64,000 bases of DNA from Methanotrichaceae archaeon. GTDB lineage: Archaea > Halobacteriota > Methanosarcinia > Methanotrichales > Methanotrichaceae. The stretch lies in NCBI GenBank assembly GCA_013178225.1, contig JABLXE010000002.1, positions 1 to 64,000 on the forward strand. The letters are read 5' to 3'. Made by a program: the position numbers and the translations under genes. Positions 8,627-17,800 of this stretch are shown here, piece after piece. Position 1 is the stretch's first letter. Every line of letters starts with the position of its first letter. Under the pieces are notes generated by a model, which was given only the letters and a program-made list of their open reading frames with translations, was not told the DNA's origin and made no database searches.

Positions 8627-8686
8627 CCAGGCGCTTCCTACGTTTTCAACTTAGGAATGGATCAGATAGACATTGTATCGTCTTTA

Positions 8687-8737
8687 GGCGGCGTCGCCTC
8701 GCATGCCCCGCCTGCTTGTGTAGCGGGGTGCGCCGCC
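8687..8737. terminator. Strong GC-rich stem-loop between convergent genes
   Basis: GGCGGCG (8687-8693) pairs with CGCCGCC (8731-8737). Inside it, GCCCCGC (8705-8711) pairs with GCGGGGT (8723-8729). It lies between the 3' ends of hicA and the minus-strand radical SAM gene, so a bidirectional terminator or a 3'-end stabilising structure fits. Confidence 0.5.
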
Positions 8738-8759
8738 GCAACGTTGACTGTGCCATTAT

Positions 8760-10214
8760 CTATACCACTCCCTTGCACAGCTCCCCGCTCTCCAGATCCT
8801 CCCGGAAGAAGTCCTTTGGCGTCCTCTTGCCCAGCGCCATGTCCAGTTTGCGCTTGGCGTAGAAGGGCGCTAGCCTCCGGATCTCGTTTGCAAACCACCG
8901 GGGATAGATCCGCTTCACCTTGTTGTACCGCATCCACTCCAGATCGTAGTAGCGGGCGTTCATCTCCCAGGTGATGTACTGCACCTCCTCAGCGCTCAAG
9001 TATTTGGTCCGGCAGTTGGCGTGCAGCCCGTCGTACTTGGTGAAGTCGTCGTTTACCACCATTCCCATCTCCTGCAGCTCGGTCCGGTTCTGGGTCTTGG
9101 GGTAGGGGGTGTTGATGTAGAAGATGGGGAAGTCCACCTTCAGCTTGCGCGCTAGATGGAAGTTGGCCCACAGGTCCTCAGCATCGTCCTCGGGATTGCC
9201 GCCTATGAGCCCGGTGGAGACGATGATGTTGTTGTCATGCAGGTACTCTACTGCCCTCTCGGCCTCGTCCGACATATTTCCCTTGCCCAGGAACTGCAGG
9301 TTGCGCTTGTTCACGCTCTCCACCCCCAGGAAGCAGCCGTCAAAGCCCGCCTTGCCCATCCTGTCCACCAGCCGCTTGCTGGAGGCGATCCCTGAGGACG
9401 AGGCCTGAGTCTTGTAGCGCAGGTGGGTGAGCCCGGCATCGATGATGGCCTGGCAGAGCCGCTCTAGGCGCTTCACGTCCAGGGTGATGTTGTCGTCGGG
9501 AAAGAATATCGATCCTGCGCCGTGCTCCTCAGCATCGTGAATGTCCTCGATTACCCGCTCGATTGAGAAGCGGCGGAAGCGGCGGCCGTACATGAGGTTA
9601 ATCGAGCAGAACTTGCAGCCCTGGGTGCATCCGCGGCTGGTCTCAACCGAATCTATAGGCACATCGAAGCTGACAAAGCCCCGGGTGAGCAGCCGGACCT
9701 CGCGAAGCGGCATCTTGATCTCTTCGACCTTCAGAAGCGGCCTTTGCGGGTTGTGCACCATTGTCTCGCCTCTATGGTAGGACAGTCCCAAAACGTCCTT
9801 CGGCTCCATGCCTTGCACCTTGGCCTGCATCAGCTCCCGGAAGGTGGCCTCACCCTCACCCCTGATGATGTAGTCAATCAGCTTCGCGTCATCTGACCTG
9901 CCGATCTCCTCATAGGCCAACGTGGGGTGATAGCCGCCAAAAAGTGTCTCGGCCCCCGCCTGTTTGGCTATTCTGGCCAGCTCCATCGCCTCCTGGTACT
10001 GAAAGCTCATGGCGGTGAGACCCACCAGGTCGTAGTCGTTGACTATCCGGCGGAGGTAATCGCGGTGGTCCTTCAGGCCGTGCAGGTCGGCCACGTGAAC
10101 CGTGCACAGGTCTGCGGCATGGGCGGCCAGGGATACCAGGCCCAGGTTGGGAATCCGGGCTATGCGGTCGAAGTCCTTCTGCACAATTGGGGAGGATAGC
10201 AGCAGTACTTTCAT
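8760..10214 (-). CDS. B12-binding radical SAM protein (BchE-like)
   Basis: The 484-residue protein begins MKVLLLSSPIVQKDF and has an N-terminal B12-binding domain (GLVSLAAHAADL, VGLTAMSFQYQEAMELARIA, GGYHPTLAYEE). A radical SAM core carries CTQGCKFC (Cys196, 200, 203), and a C-terminal helical region ends in many basic residues. The order of domains is that of BchE/HpnJ-type cobalamin-dependent radical SAM enzymes. It is followed (in transcription order preceded) by a similar gene 23 bases away, so the two are probably an operon. The substrate is not predictable. The cytoplasm is the likely location. Confidence 0.88.
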   Translation of the reverse strand: MKVLLLSSPIVQKDFDRIARIPNLGLVSLAAHAADLCTVHVADLHGLKDHRDYLRRIVNDYDLVGLTAMSFQYQEAMELARIAKQAGAETLFGGYHPTLAYEEIGRSDDAKLIDYIIRGEGEATFRELMQAKVQGMEPKDVLGLSYHRGETMVHNPQRPLLKVEEIKMPLREVRLLTRGFVSFDVPIDSVETSRGCTQGCKFCSINLMYGRRFRRFSIERVIEDIHDAEEHGAGSIFFPDDNITLDVKRLERLCQAIIDAGLTHLRYKTQASSSGIASSKRLVDRMGKAGFDGCFLGVESVNKRNLQFLGKGNMSDEAERAVEYLHDNNIIVSTGLIGGNPEDDAEDLWANFHLARKLKVDFPIFYINTPYPKTQNRTELQEMGMVVNDDFTKYDGLHANCRTKYLSAEEVQYITWEMNARYYDLEWMRYNKVKRIYPRWFANEIRRLAPFYAKRKLDMALGKRTPKDFFREDLESGELCKGVV

Positions 10215-10237
10215 GGTTCCGGCTCAGTATTCGTTTT

Positions 10238-11581
10238 TCAGCTCACCTTGAGCAACCTGGGTCCAGCGTTCCAGTCGAACTTGTTGGCCCGAGTTATGTA
10301 GGCAGCGACTTCTCTTACTCCGGACAGCCCGCCGTAGCGGTAGGCGTTGGCCCACACCCGTACTGATGTCCTCAGAGGCGTGGCCCAGGAATAGGTCTGT
10401 TTGAAGGACCAGTCCAGAATCTTCGGGAACTCCGCTGGAGGGATACGCGGGTGGTTCCAGACCATGTGCTTGCCGTCGTAGTTATGATAATCGTGATCCC
10501 AGATGCCGTACTTCTCCTCCAGCTCCTTCCACAAGGGCGTCTGCGGCAAGGGAGTGATCACGCAGATCTGGGTGATGTCCAGCTTGAGTGCCGCAAGCTT
10601 GGGAATGTCCACCTTCAGACTCTCTACAGTATCGTCCTCAAAGCCGATCATGTAATAGCCGACCGTACCCAGCCCGTGCTTCTGCAGCAGCCGGACCGTT
10701 TCCAGGATGTCCTCGGTGCCCTCCTTCTTCTTGATGTCGTCGAGCCGCTCCTGGTGCAGATTCTCAATGCCGATCGCCGCTCCACCGAAGCCAGCCACCT
10801 TGCGGCCGTTTATCTTGCGCATCTCCGCCCAATCTTCGATCTTCCTTCTCAGATAATCGGCGCGCGCCATGCATCCCCACACCATCTGGTACTTGTCCAG
10901 TAGCTCCACCACCTGGTCGGCGTGCCGGCGGTTGCAGCCAAAGTTCTCGTCCTCGATCAGCACCACATTGATGCCGTTCTCCTTGTAGTAGGCCAACACT
11001 CGATCGATGCTCTTTAACGGAATGATGTTGGGCTTGTTGCAGAACACCGGGGTCTGGCAGAACTTGCAGCCCACCGGGCATCCACGCGTCGTGAACAGCA
11101 CGCCGTAAATATTGAGCTTGATTCCCCAGGGGGAGTTCAGATACTCGATTAGCGGCGGGTGAATTATGTCCTTTATTTGTCGGTTGAAGTATGGTGCCAG
11201 CTGATGCTCGGCATAGCCCACGAAGACCTTGTCAAATTTGTCCTGGACAGCGGTCGTCAGCGCTCCGTAGTTCCCGGCCCAGACCTCACCAGCGCCAGCG
11301 GCGCGCGCGGCCTCGACCATCTCCACCGCCTCGTGAGTCTCTGAGAGGTAAAAGGAGAGGCCGACTACGTCCCATCCCTCTTCCAGCTTCTTCCGGTACG
11401 CATCCCAGGTGGGAAACTCCAGGATCTCCAGCTCGGGGATGTTCTGCTTCAAGAAGCGCAGGCCGAAGGACTGAATTCTGGGCCAGTAGAATCGAAACCA
11501 CGACCTGGTATTGGACCCAATGTAATCATATGGTTCGGGGCTATTTTTATAAACCGTGGTAAACAGTACCCTAGGGGGCAT
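10238..11581 (-). CDS. B12-binding-type radical SAM protein
   Basis: The product is about 447 residues if it starts at the ATG at 11581, which has GGAG nine bases upstream; ATG 11590 and TTG 11602 are alternatives. The N-terminal part (RVLFTTVYKN, DVVGLSFYLSETHEAVEMV, AGNYGALTT) resembles a B12-binding domain. CPVGCKFC (Cys168, 172, 175 from ATG 11581) is the cluster motif, followed by the glycine-rich SAM region GFGGAAIGIENL. It lacks an obvious DxHxxG cobalamin base-off motif, so cobalamin binding needs proof. It is transcribed ahead of the radical SAM gene at 8760-10214. Confidence 0.85.
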   Translation of the reverse strand: MPPRVLFTTVYKNSPEPYDYIGSNTRSWFRFYWPRIQSFGLRFLKQNIPELEILEFPTWDAYRKKLEEGWDVVGLSFYLSETHEAVEMVEAARAAGAGEVWAGNYGALTTAVQDKFDKVFVGYAEHQLAPYFNRQIKDIIHPPLIEYLNSPWGIKLNIYGVLFTTRGCPVGCKFCQTPVFCNKPNIIPLKSIDRVLAYYKENGINVVLIEDENFGCNRRHADQVVELLDKYQMVWGCMARADYLRRKIEDWAEMRKINGRKVAGFGGAAIGIENLHQERLDDIKKKEGTEDILETVRLLQKHGLGTVGYYMIGFEDDTVESLKVDIPKLAALKLDITQICVITPLPQTPLWKELEEKYGIWDHDYHNYDGKHMVWNHPRIPPAEFPKILDWSFKQTYSWATPLRTSVRVWANAYRYGGLSGVREVAAYITRANKFDWNAGPRLLKVS

Positions 11582-11673
11582 AGTAGCCATCTCCAGATCC
11601 AAAGAAGATTAAACTTACGATTATGGTCCCTGGATTATAATATTATTGGGCTGTGTTGCCGGGCTGCGACATC

Positions 11674-12147
11674 TCAGACGCCGGGTCCTTCCTCGGACCT
11701 CTTCAGCAGATTCTGGTAGGAATCTTCTGCCAGCGATTTTATGTCCAGGCCCATCTCCCTTCCGACCAGCAGCACCACTGCCTCCAGATCCACCAGCTTC
11801 TTGAGGTCGTCCTGCCTTTCGTTGGCCAAAGCTATCACCTCTTTTCTGCTCATGCCGGTCTGTGCGGTAATGTATCTGATGCCCTTTTCAAGTATGCTTT
11901 CCTCAGAGGAGGGCTTGAACCCCAGGGGGATTTCTACCTCTTTCTCCTCAAAGGTCGCAGAGACTGTTTCGCCATCTATCTTCACCATTCCTGCAGCCTC
12001 GGCTTCCCTGAGAAGTGCTCTTACCTTTTCCGGAGGGCCCCACTTCAGGTCCAGAGATAGGGCGAATATGAAATCGCTGATCTTGAGGCTCCTTTTGCCG
12101 CGCTTTTTAAAAGGTGTTGCAACCAAATAGGCCTTTTCGCGGTCCAA
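11674..12147 (-). CDS. DUF2240-like archaeal protein
   Basis: The core (YLVATPFKKRGKRSLKISDFIFALSLDLKWGPPEKVRALLREAEAAGMV) matches what I remember of the archaeal DUF2240 family, whose N-terminal half looks like a winged-helix domain. I prefer the TTG start at 12147 (157 residues), which follows GGTGAT, over the in-frame ATG at 12207, because the additional 20 residues do not look conserved and a TATA-like TTAATTAC sits inside that extension. The C-terminal half is helical and includes a GMSRKEVIALANERQ segment. A DNA-related role is only inferred. Confidence 0.65.
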   Translation of the reverse strand: MDREKAYLVATPFKKRGKRSLKISDFIFALSLDLKWGPPEKVRALLREAEAAGMVKIDGETVSATFEEKEVEIPLGFKPSSEESILEKGIRYITAQTGMSRKEVIALANERQDDLKKLVDLEAVVLLVGREMGLDIKSLAEDSYQNLLKRSEEGPGV

Positions 12148-12318
12148 CAGATCACCGGAGAATGGTCGGATCCTGCTTGTAATTAACCGTTGCCGTTGAA
12201 TTGGCAAGAGGGCGTACTGGCCAGGGCACTGAAAGGTCGAAGAGACGGGCCGAATTAGGACCTCTCCATCCTGGACTTATGGGGCTCTTCAAATTAAATC
12301 GGTTAAAAAGAGTGGGAC

Positions 12319-13008
12319 CTACCAAACGTAGATCCAGACCACGTTGCTCCATCCGGACTGGGTTCCCCACATGGCCAGCTGGTGCCATCCGCGGGCGTCG
12401 CCTATGAACCTGCCGTGAATGTAGCCAGGATAGCGGTAGCCCCAGTTCTGCCAGTACTGCTGGCCGTTAGGATACTTCTCCCAGGCCCAGATGGTCTGCG
12501 CCTGATCGTTGTTGGTCACCAGGCTGGTGCTCCCGTAGTAGTACACCGCTGCAGGGTCCATGGTCCAGGCTCCGTTATAGTAGACCAATAGCTGTAAGCC
12601 TGTTACCATGGCGTAGGCCATCACCTGGCCGCTGCCTGTAGCCTGCAGGCCGCGGCTGGATTCCATATTGCCGCTGGCCATCACTTCCTGCTGAGTAAGT
12701 GTCTCTCCCTGGCCAAAGCTCAGGGCTCCGGTGCTGGATGCGGACGGGGTGGAGGTTGGTTGATAGCTCTGCGGTCCACTGGTAGGATGGCTGCTACTGG
12801 TCCCACCCTGATTGGAATAGGCACTCTGCCCGGAATCGGGTCCGGGATAACCAGGCCCCAGGTAGTCTGTTCCTGGATACCCGGGCGGGTAGTTCTGTCC
12901 CGAATAGGGAGAATACGGTCCATCTGGAAGTGGTTGGGCGAAGGCATTAGCTGCAAACAAAAATGATACAGCCAAAAAAACCACAAACGTTGCCGACTTG
13001 ATTTGCAT
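12319..13008 (-). CDS. Secreted Pro/Gly/Tyr-rich protein with conserved C-terminal domain
   Basis: The start at ATG 13008 has AGGTGA five bases upstream; an upstream in-frame GTG at 13017 overlaps that site. The signal peptide (MQIKSATFVVFLAVSFLFAANAFAQ) is followed by a low-complexity P/G/Y/S/Q region to about residue 95, with repeated YPG/GYPGPD units. A Trp- and Tyr-rich C-terminal domain follows (VYYNGAWTMDPAAVYYYGS, GWSNVVWIYVW). It is likely displayed on the cell surface, with the low-complexity part as a stalk. No enzymatic motif was recognised. Confidence 0.75.
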   Translation of the reverse strand: MQIKSATFVVFLAVSFLFAANAFAQPLPDGPYSPYSGQNYPPGYPGTDYLGPGYPGPDSGQSAYSNQGGTSSSHPTSGPQSYQPTSTPSASSTGALSFGQGETLTQQEVMASGNMESSRGLQATGSGQVMAYAMVTGLQLLVYYNGAWTMDPAAVYYYGSTSLVTNNDQAQTIWAWEKYPNGQQYWQNWGYRYPGYIHGRFIGDARGWHQLAMWGTQSGWSNVVWIYVW

Positions 13009-13247
13009 CTTTCTCACCTGGCAGGTTGAATTTTATGCAATATCTCCTCTCCAACATTTATAAATATTCCGAAGAATTAAAATATTGATTAATTTAAAAA
13101 TTAAGTGATATGTAATCATATCACGTGTGTCGCGATGATCTGGTTAAATCTTCTTGGGAACTTCTGCCAATTTAGGAGCCATTAGGTTAAGCCTTTATAC
13201 TTAAAAACAATAAGGACTTGCAGAGCTCTTTCCGATGTGATACCGGC

Positions 13248-14846
13248 ATGAAGTTGATCAAGGCAATTCTGCTGCTCGCCGTGCTTGTTTCCACTGCAAG
13301 CGCGCAACTGGTTGTGGATAAGGAACGGATTGACATAGAGCTGCATCCTGGTGATGTTGAAACCAGGACTCTGACCTTTATCAATACCGGCAACGAACCG
13401 CTTTACGACATAACAATCACTCCCATTGGAGGGTCCGCCAAGGAGATCCTCTATATCCCTGAGAATCAGATCGATAAGATCAACACGGCTAACGGGGAGA
13501 AGGATAGCAATAAAGAGGAACTGCCGATAATTTGTTTGGTCCCTCCCGAGATGAAGCCCGGCGAGTATTTCGGCTATATTTACGTTTATGATGGCGGACT
13601 TCCCAATATACCTCTGGCCGTGCAGATAGATGTGCTGGTGAAGGAGCCTGAGAGCTACGACGTGAGCATGTTCGTAGACGATGCTCGATATGCGACGACT
13701 TATGCCAAGGCCGACGAGCCTGCAGTTTTTGATCTGGTGGTAAAAAACATGGGTCGGTTCAGAGATGTAATCTCCATCAATTCTCGAGGGGAGCCGCCGT
13801 CCTGGACCGTCAGCCTGGTCGATGAGCAGGATGAGTACGCTCTTCCCCATGATGTGACCCTGGCAGCAGGTGCCAGTCACAATTTCAAGCTGGTGGCGGA
13901 AACCTCCGAGCCCGGGGAGAAGGCAGAGTTTTCGCTGACTGCCACCTCTCTCGGCAACCAGACCAAGAACGCTTCCATAAAGGCAGAAGCGGATTTCGGC
14001 ATGGCGGTCAGAGGCTACAACGTTAAGATCGACGTGCCGGAGAGAATTACGACCAACCGGACATATCAGGGACGGTTCAGCATCTATCTGGATGTCGATG
14101 AAAAGGTGATGGTAGCATTGATTGCTCCTTCCGAGCTCATGACCATACCGCTGGCTCAGGTGTTAGACGTCTCTCCCGGAAAACCGGGCACGTTCAACTT
14201 CACAATGCTGGCCTCACAGCCCGGGCTCTATCCTCTGATCTTCAGCCTGAGGGATTCCAACGGGGTTCCGATGCCCGAGGAAGTGATCACAGTCGACGTT
14301 GCACCTCCTGAAGGCGTTGTGATTCTCACCGGAGATGATTTCCTCTCCAAGACCGTGGCCTCATTGTGCCGTCCGGAAAACCGGAGCGTTCCTGTGGTCC
14401 CGGTCGTGGACGGCAGGCTCACCCCAAAGGAGCGCGAGCAGATCCAGTCGTATTCCAGGGTGGTGATCCTGGGCAATGAATCACAGGTATCATCGCAGGC
14501 TGAAAACTCGCTGCAGGGAATTGATATTCAGAGGATCGCGGGCAACAATAGCTGCGAGCTTACCTGGCGCTTCACGGCCGAGATGTGGCAGAACGGCACC
14601 GAAAGGGTGGTAATATCGGGCCCTGGCGATGCAGACCTCTTCAGAGCTTACCAGCAGGCCAGAATACATGATCTGCCATTGATAGTATGCGACTTGACGT
14701 TAAACGATTCCATCAAATCCGTGATCAAAGAGCTTATGGCTCGGCCCACCAGGCTCACAAGAGCGACTGTAGTGGGCGATATCGGCAATGAAACGATGAA
14801 GTTCTTAACTGACATGAAAATAGCAGTAGACGAGGTGGGTCCTTGA
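13248..14846 (+). CDS. Secreted Ig-like protein with cell wall-binding-repeat-2-like C-terminus
   Basis: ATG 13248 starts the signal peptide MKLIKAILLLAVLVSTASAQ; the longer frame from 13218 is unlikely. Residues ~20-370 look like consecutive beta-sandwich (NEW3/Ig-like) domains, e.g. ETRTLTFINTGNEPLYDITITPIGG and VFDLVVKNMGRF. The last ~160 residues (VILTGDDFLSKTVASL, RVVILGNESQVSSQAENSL, RATVVGDIGNETMKFL) resemble cell wall-binding repeat 2 domains, found in bacterial and archaeal surface proteins. Its stop overlaps the next gene's TTG start (TTGA), so both are translated from one transcript as a surface-protein pair. Confidence 0.8.
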   Translation: MKLIKAILLLAVLVSTASAQLVVDKERIDIELHPGDVETRTLTFINTGNEPLYDITITPIGGSAKEILYIPENQIDKINTANGEKDSNKEELPIICLVPPEMKPGEYFGYIYVYDGGLPNIPLAVQIDVLVKEPESYDVSMFVDDARYATTYAKADEPAVFDLVVKNMGRFRDVISINSRGEPPSWTVSLVDEQDEYALPHDVTLAAGASHNFKLVAETSEPGEKAEFSLTATSLGNQTKNASIKAEADFGMAVRGYNVKIDVPERITTNRTYQGRFSIYLDVDEKVMVALIAPSELMTIPLAQVLDVSPGKPGTFNFTMLASQPGLYPLIFSLRDSNGVPMPEEVITVDVAPPEGVVILTGDDFLSKTVASLCRPENRSVPVVPVVDGRLTPKEREQIQSYSRVVILGNESQVSSQAENSLQGIDIQRIAGNNSCELTWRFTAEMWQNGTERVVISGPGDADLFRAYQQARIHDLPLIVCDLTLNDSIKSVIKELMARPTRLTRATVVGDIGNETMKFLTDMKIAVDEVGP

Positions 14847-17800
14847 GGCTGCTCATTCTTTTTCTGGCGATGCTGCTTCTCTTTTCCACGGCAGATGCAT
14901 CTTTGGAACGGGGAGTAAAAGGTGAAGTAGAAGACGTAATACTGGTCGACGCAGCTGATTGGCATAGCTCAATTGCGGCCACTCCACTGGCCGTCTGGTC
15001 CGAGGACAATCTGACCGTATCAAAGCCGCTCCTGATTCTTCCAAAGGACGTCAATGCCGGGCTTCGCATGGGCTGGGTCGAGCAGGCAGATATCAAGAGG
15101 TACGGCATCTCTCCCGTCCTTCATACCTTAAAACAGGCGAACGTATCGGCGGTTGTAATTCATGGCCAGGGCGATCTGGTCAAGTCTATGGTCGAGGCGG
15201 CTCACAAAGAGGGCCTGAAGGCCTACGTGACTGTAACTTTGGAGCCTCCGCAAACGCAGGAATCGGATTCCGGCGATCTGCAATCCCTGATCCTGGAAGG
15301 AAGCGGCGATGCTGCTTCAGCGCTGCAGAACACCTTCCTGCGCGAGATCGGCCTGGATCAGCTTGCCCTAGACGAGGATGAGATAGACCTGCAATGGCTG
15401 CAGGTAGCGAATCCCACGACGACCGGTAATGCTTCCTTGTTCTGCCCCGTCAATCCGGAGGTTCGAGAAGATCTTTACCGGCAGATCGAGGTCCTGATTG
15501 ATGAATACGAGGTCGACGGAGTCGTCCTCTACGATTTCGGCTTCGAGGACGAGAACTTCTGCTTCTGTGACGTGTGCAAGGAGCAGTTCTACAGGGACAC
15601 CGGGCTGGACATGACCAAGATCTATGCCAGCAGCTACAACCAGGAGCGTTGGAGGACGTGGCGTCAGGAAAAGGTCCTTGAAATCGTGAAAGAGGCCGGA
15701 AACATCACCTCCAATTTGGGGCCTGTGGAGCTGGGGGTAGCTATCGGCGATCCCTTTGACCGCAGCCGGGGATACAACTATGCAGACCTCTCCGGGGCCT
15801 CTGATTTCGTATTCATCTCTCCGATCTCTGCTTCCGATGCAAAGGTCGCAGTGGGAATGACCGATAAGCCGGTTTACGTTAGGCTCTCCGACGATTACGT
15901 GCAGTATATCCTCTCCATCCAGAATGTGGAAGGTGCAGTCAAGTCCATTGAAGACCTGATCGCTGCTGGAGTCGGCGGATTTGCCTTCGAGTACGATGTG
16001 GTTTATACGCCTCTGTGGTCCGAGCTGGAGCCGCCCTCCAAGGCAGCGCGCTGGCTGCTGGAGCAGCTTGGTGGAACCACTCTTGGAATCGGCAACGTTT
16101 CGTGGGATTGCGATCGCTGGATCAAGGACAACAACAGCTTCGAGACGGCAGAGACCATAAGCCGTCGCTGGAAGAGTTCTCCCGGAGCCGTGCTGGTCGG
16201 CGAAAACTACAGTGCCGCCCTCACTATGGCTCCGCTGGCCTCTTATCTCAACTGGCCCATACTCTTCACCGGAAAGACGCTGCCCAATGAGACCTCCAGC
16301 GCTTTGCTGCGCCTGAATGTGAGCCAGGTGATTGCAGCAGGCCAGCTATCAAATGAGGTCGTAACTTCTCTTCAAGAAAAGAATTTGACGGTAATCGATG
16401 GCAGTGATAAGCTTCTCCTGCAGGAGATGGCTGATCGGGGAGAGAGTCCGGAAATGGTCGTCCTGACCAATTCCCGGGACTTGTCGCTGCTCTCGCCAGT
16501 TGCCAAGACTGAGGTTGAGCGTGGCTTGTTCGGCGACCTGATGGTTCGTGTCGAAGCAGGCCCAAGCGAGATACCGGCTGAGGAGCCGGGGGAGATCGTC
16601 CGGCTCAACATCACCTTGACCAATACCTTAACCGATAAAAACTCCGATGCGATTCAGGACATACTGCTGCTGGATGTCTTCCCCCGTGGCAGGTTTGTCT
16701 CCTGGCCCCGTCCAACTCTGGGAACGGTCAACGTCACGGATCCCTATGGTGGCCAGCCGTCGGATGCGCTAAACTCTCTAGTCAATGGGTCTTTGCTGCG
16801 GTGGAAAGTAGACAAGCTTGGTCCCAGCGAATCCGCCAGCCTGGTGATGGAGGTGGAGCTGCTCTATCCCCTGGACATAGGCTGGAAGCAACCGCTGGAT
16901 GGCGGAGTTACAGTGGCCTATCGGGGCTTGAGCTACAATCAAACCCTGGCCAAGGAGGACGATTGGCCTGTGATCAACATCACCTACCCGGCAGAGATGC
17001 TGTCGGGGATCGCGAATATCTCCTGGAATGTGGACCGGCAGGCCAGCTTCACAACCCTCAACCTCTATACTCCAGACGGCTTGAACGGGAGTCTGCTGAT
17101 GAAGAACACGACCCCTGGCAAGCTCTATTCTGCCAAGGTGTCCATGCTGACCCCCGGCAAATGGAAGTTCAACATAGAGGCGGGCGACGGCTACTCCCAC
17201 AGAACCGAGAACTACACCATTGTGGTGGAGTCCGGCCTGGAGGCTGTGAACATCACCGCGTTTCCACATACCAAGGTTCCGAGGCTGTCACTGGTGTCAG
17301 CACCAGCAGCATCCGCCCGCAAGGCTCTGCTGATAGATGTTGCCAAAAATCCACAGGAGGTCGATTCCCCGGTCGAAGAAGAGTCTTTGAGCCGGAGGGT
17401 TGAAGACCTGAAGATTTATCCCGAATACCTCTTGGTGGTGGCCGATCCCGGCTCGCTGCCGTTCATCCCCACCGGATTAAAGCAAGAGGACATGCTTAAC
17501 GGTTTCTTCATCGAGTACGAGCTTTACCGGGATTATCAGTTGCAGATGGACGACGACAATTACACAGAGGTCGCTCAGGGGAGGCTTATGGGCCTCAGCG
17601 TATATGACGCCTCGCAGCTGCTGGCCAGAACGCTGGCCTACGACCGTCTCACTGGCAGCTGGAAGGATAACGCACTGGTCATATCCTCTCCGCCCTTATC
17701 CTACCCGCAGAGCCCGACCGCTTCCAGCATCAGCGGCTACCTGAAAGATGCCGGCCTAAACGTCAAAGAGCTGCGCAATGAAGTGGCCAGCTACCAGCAG

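Noticed and set aside
8760-11602. Possible mobile element between the HicBA pair and the radical SAM genes
   Set aside because: No transposase, inverted terminal repeats or target duplication visible; the stem-loop at 8687-8737 is better explained by convergent gene ends.
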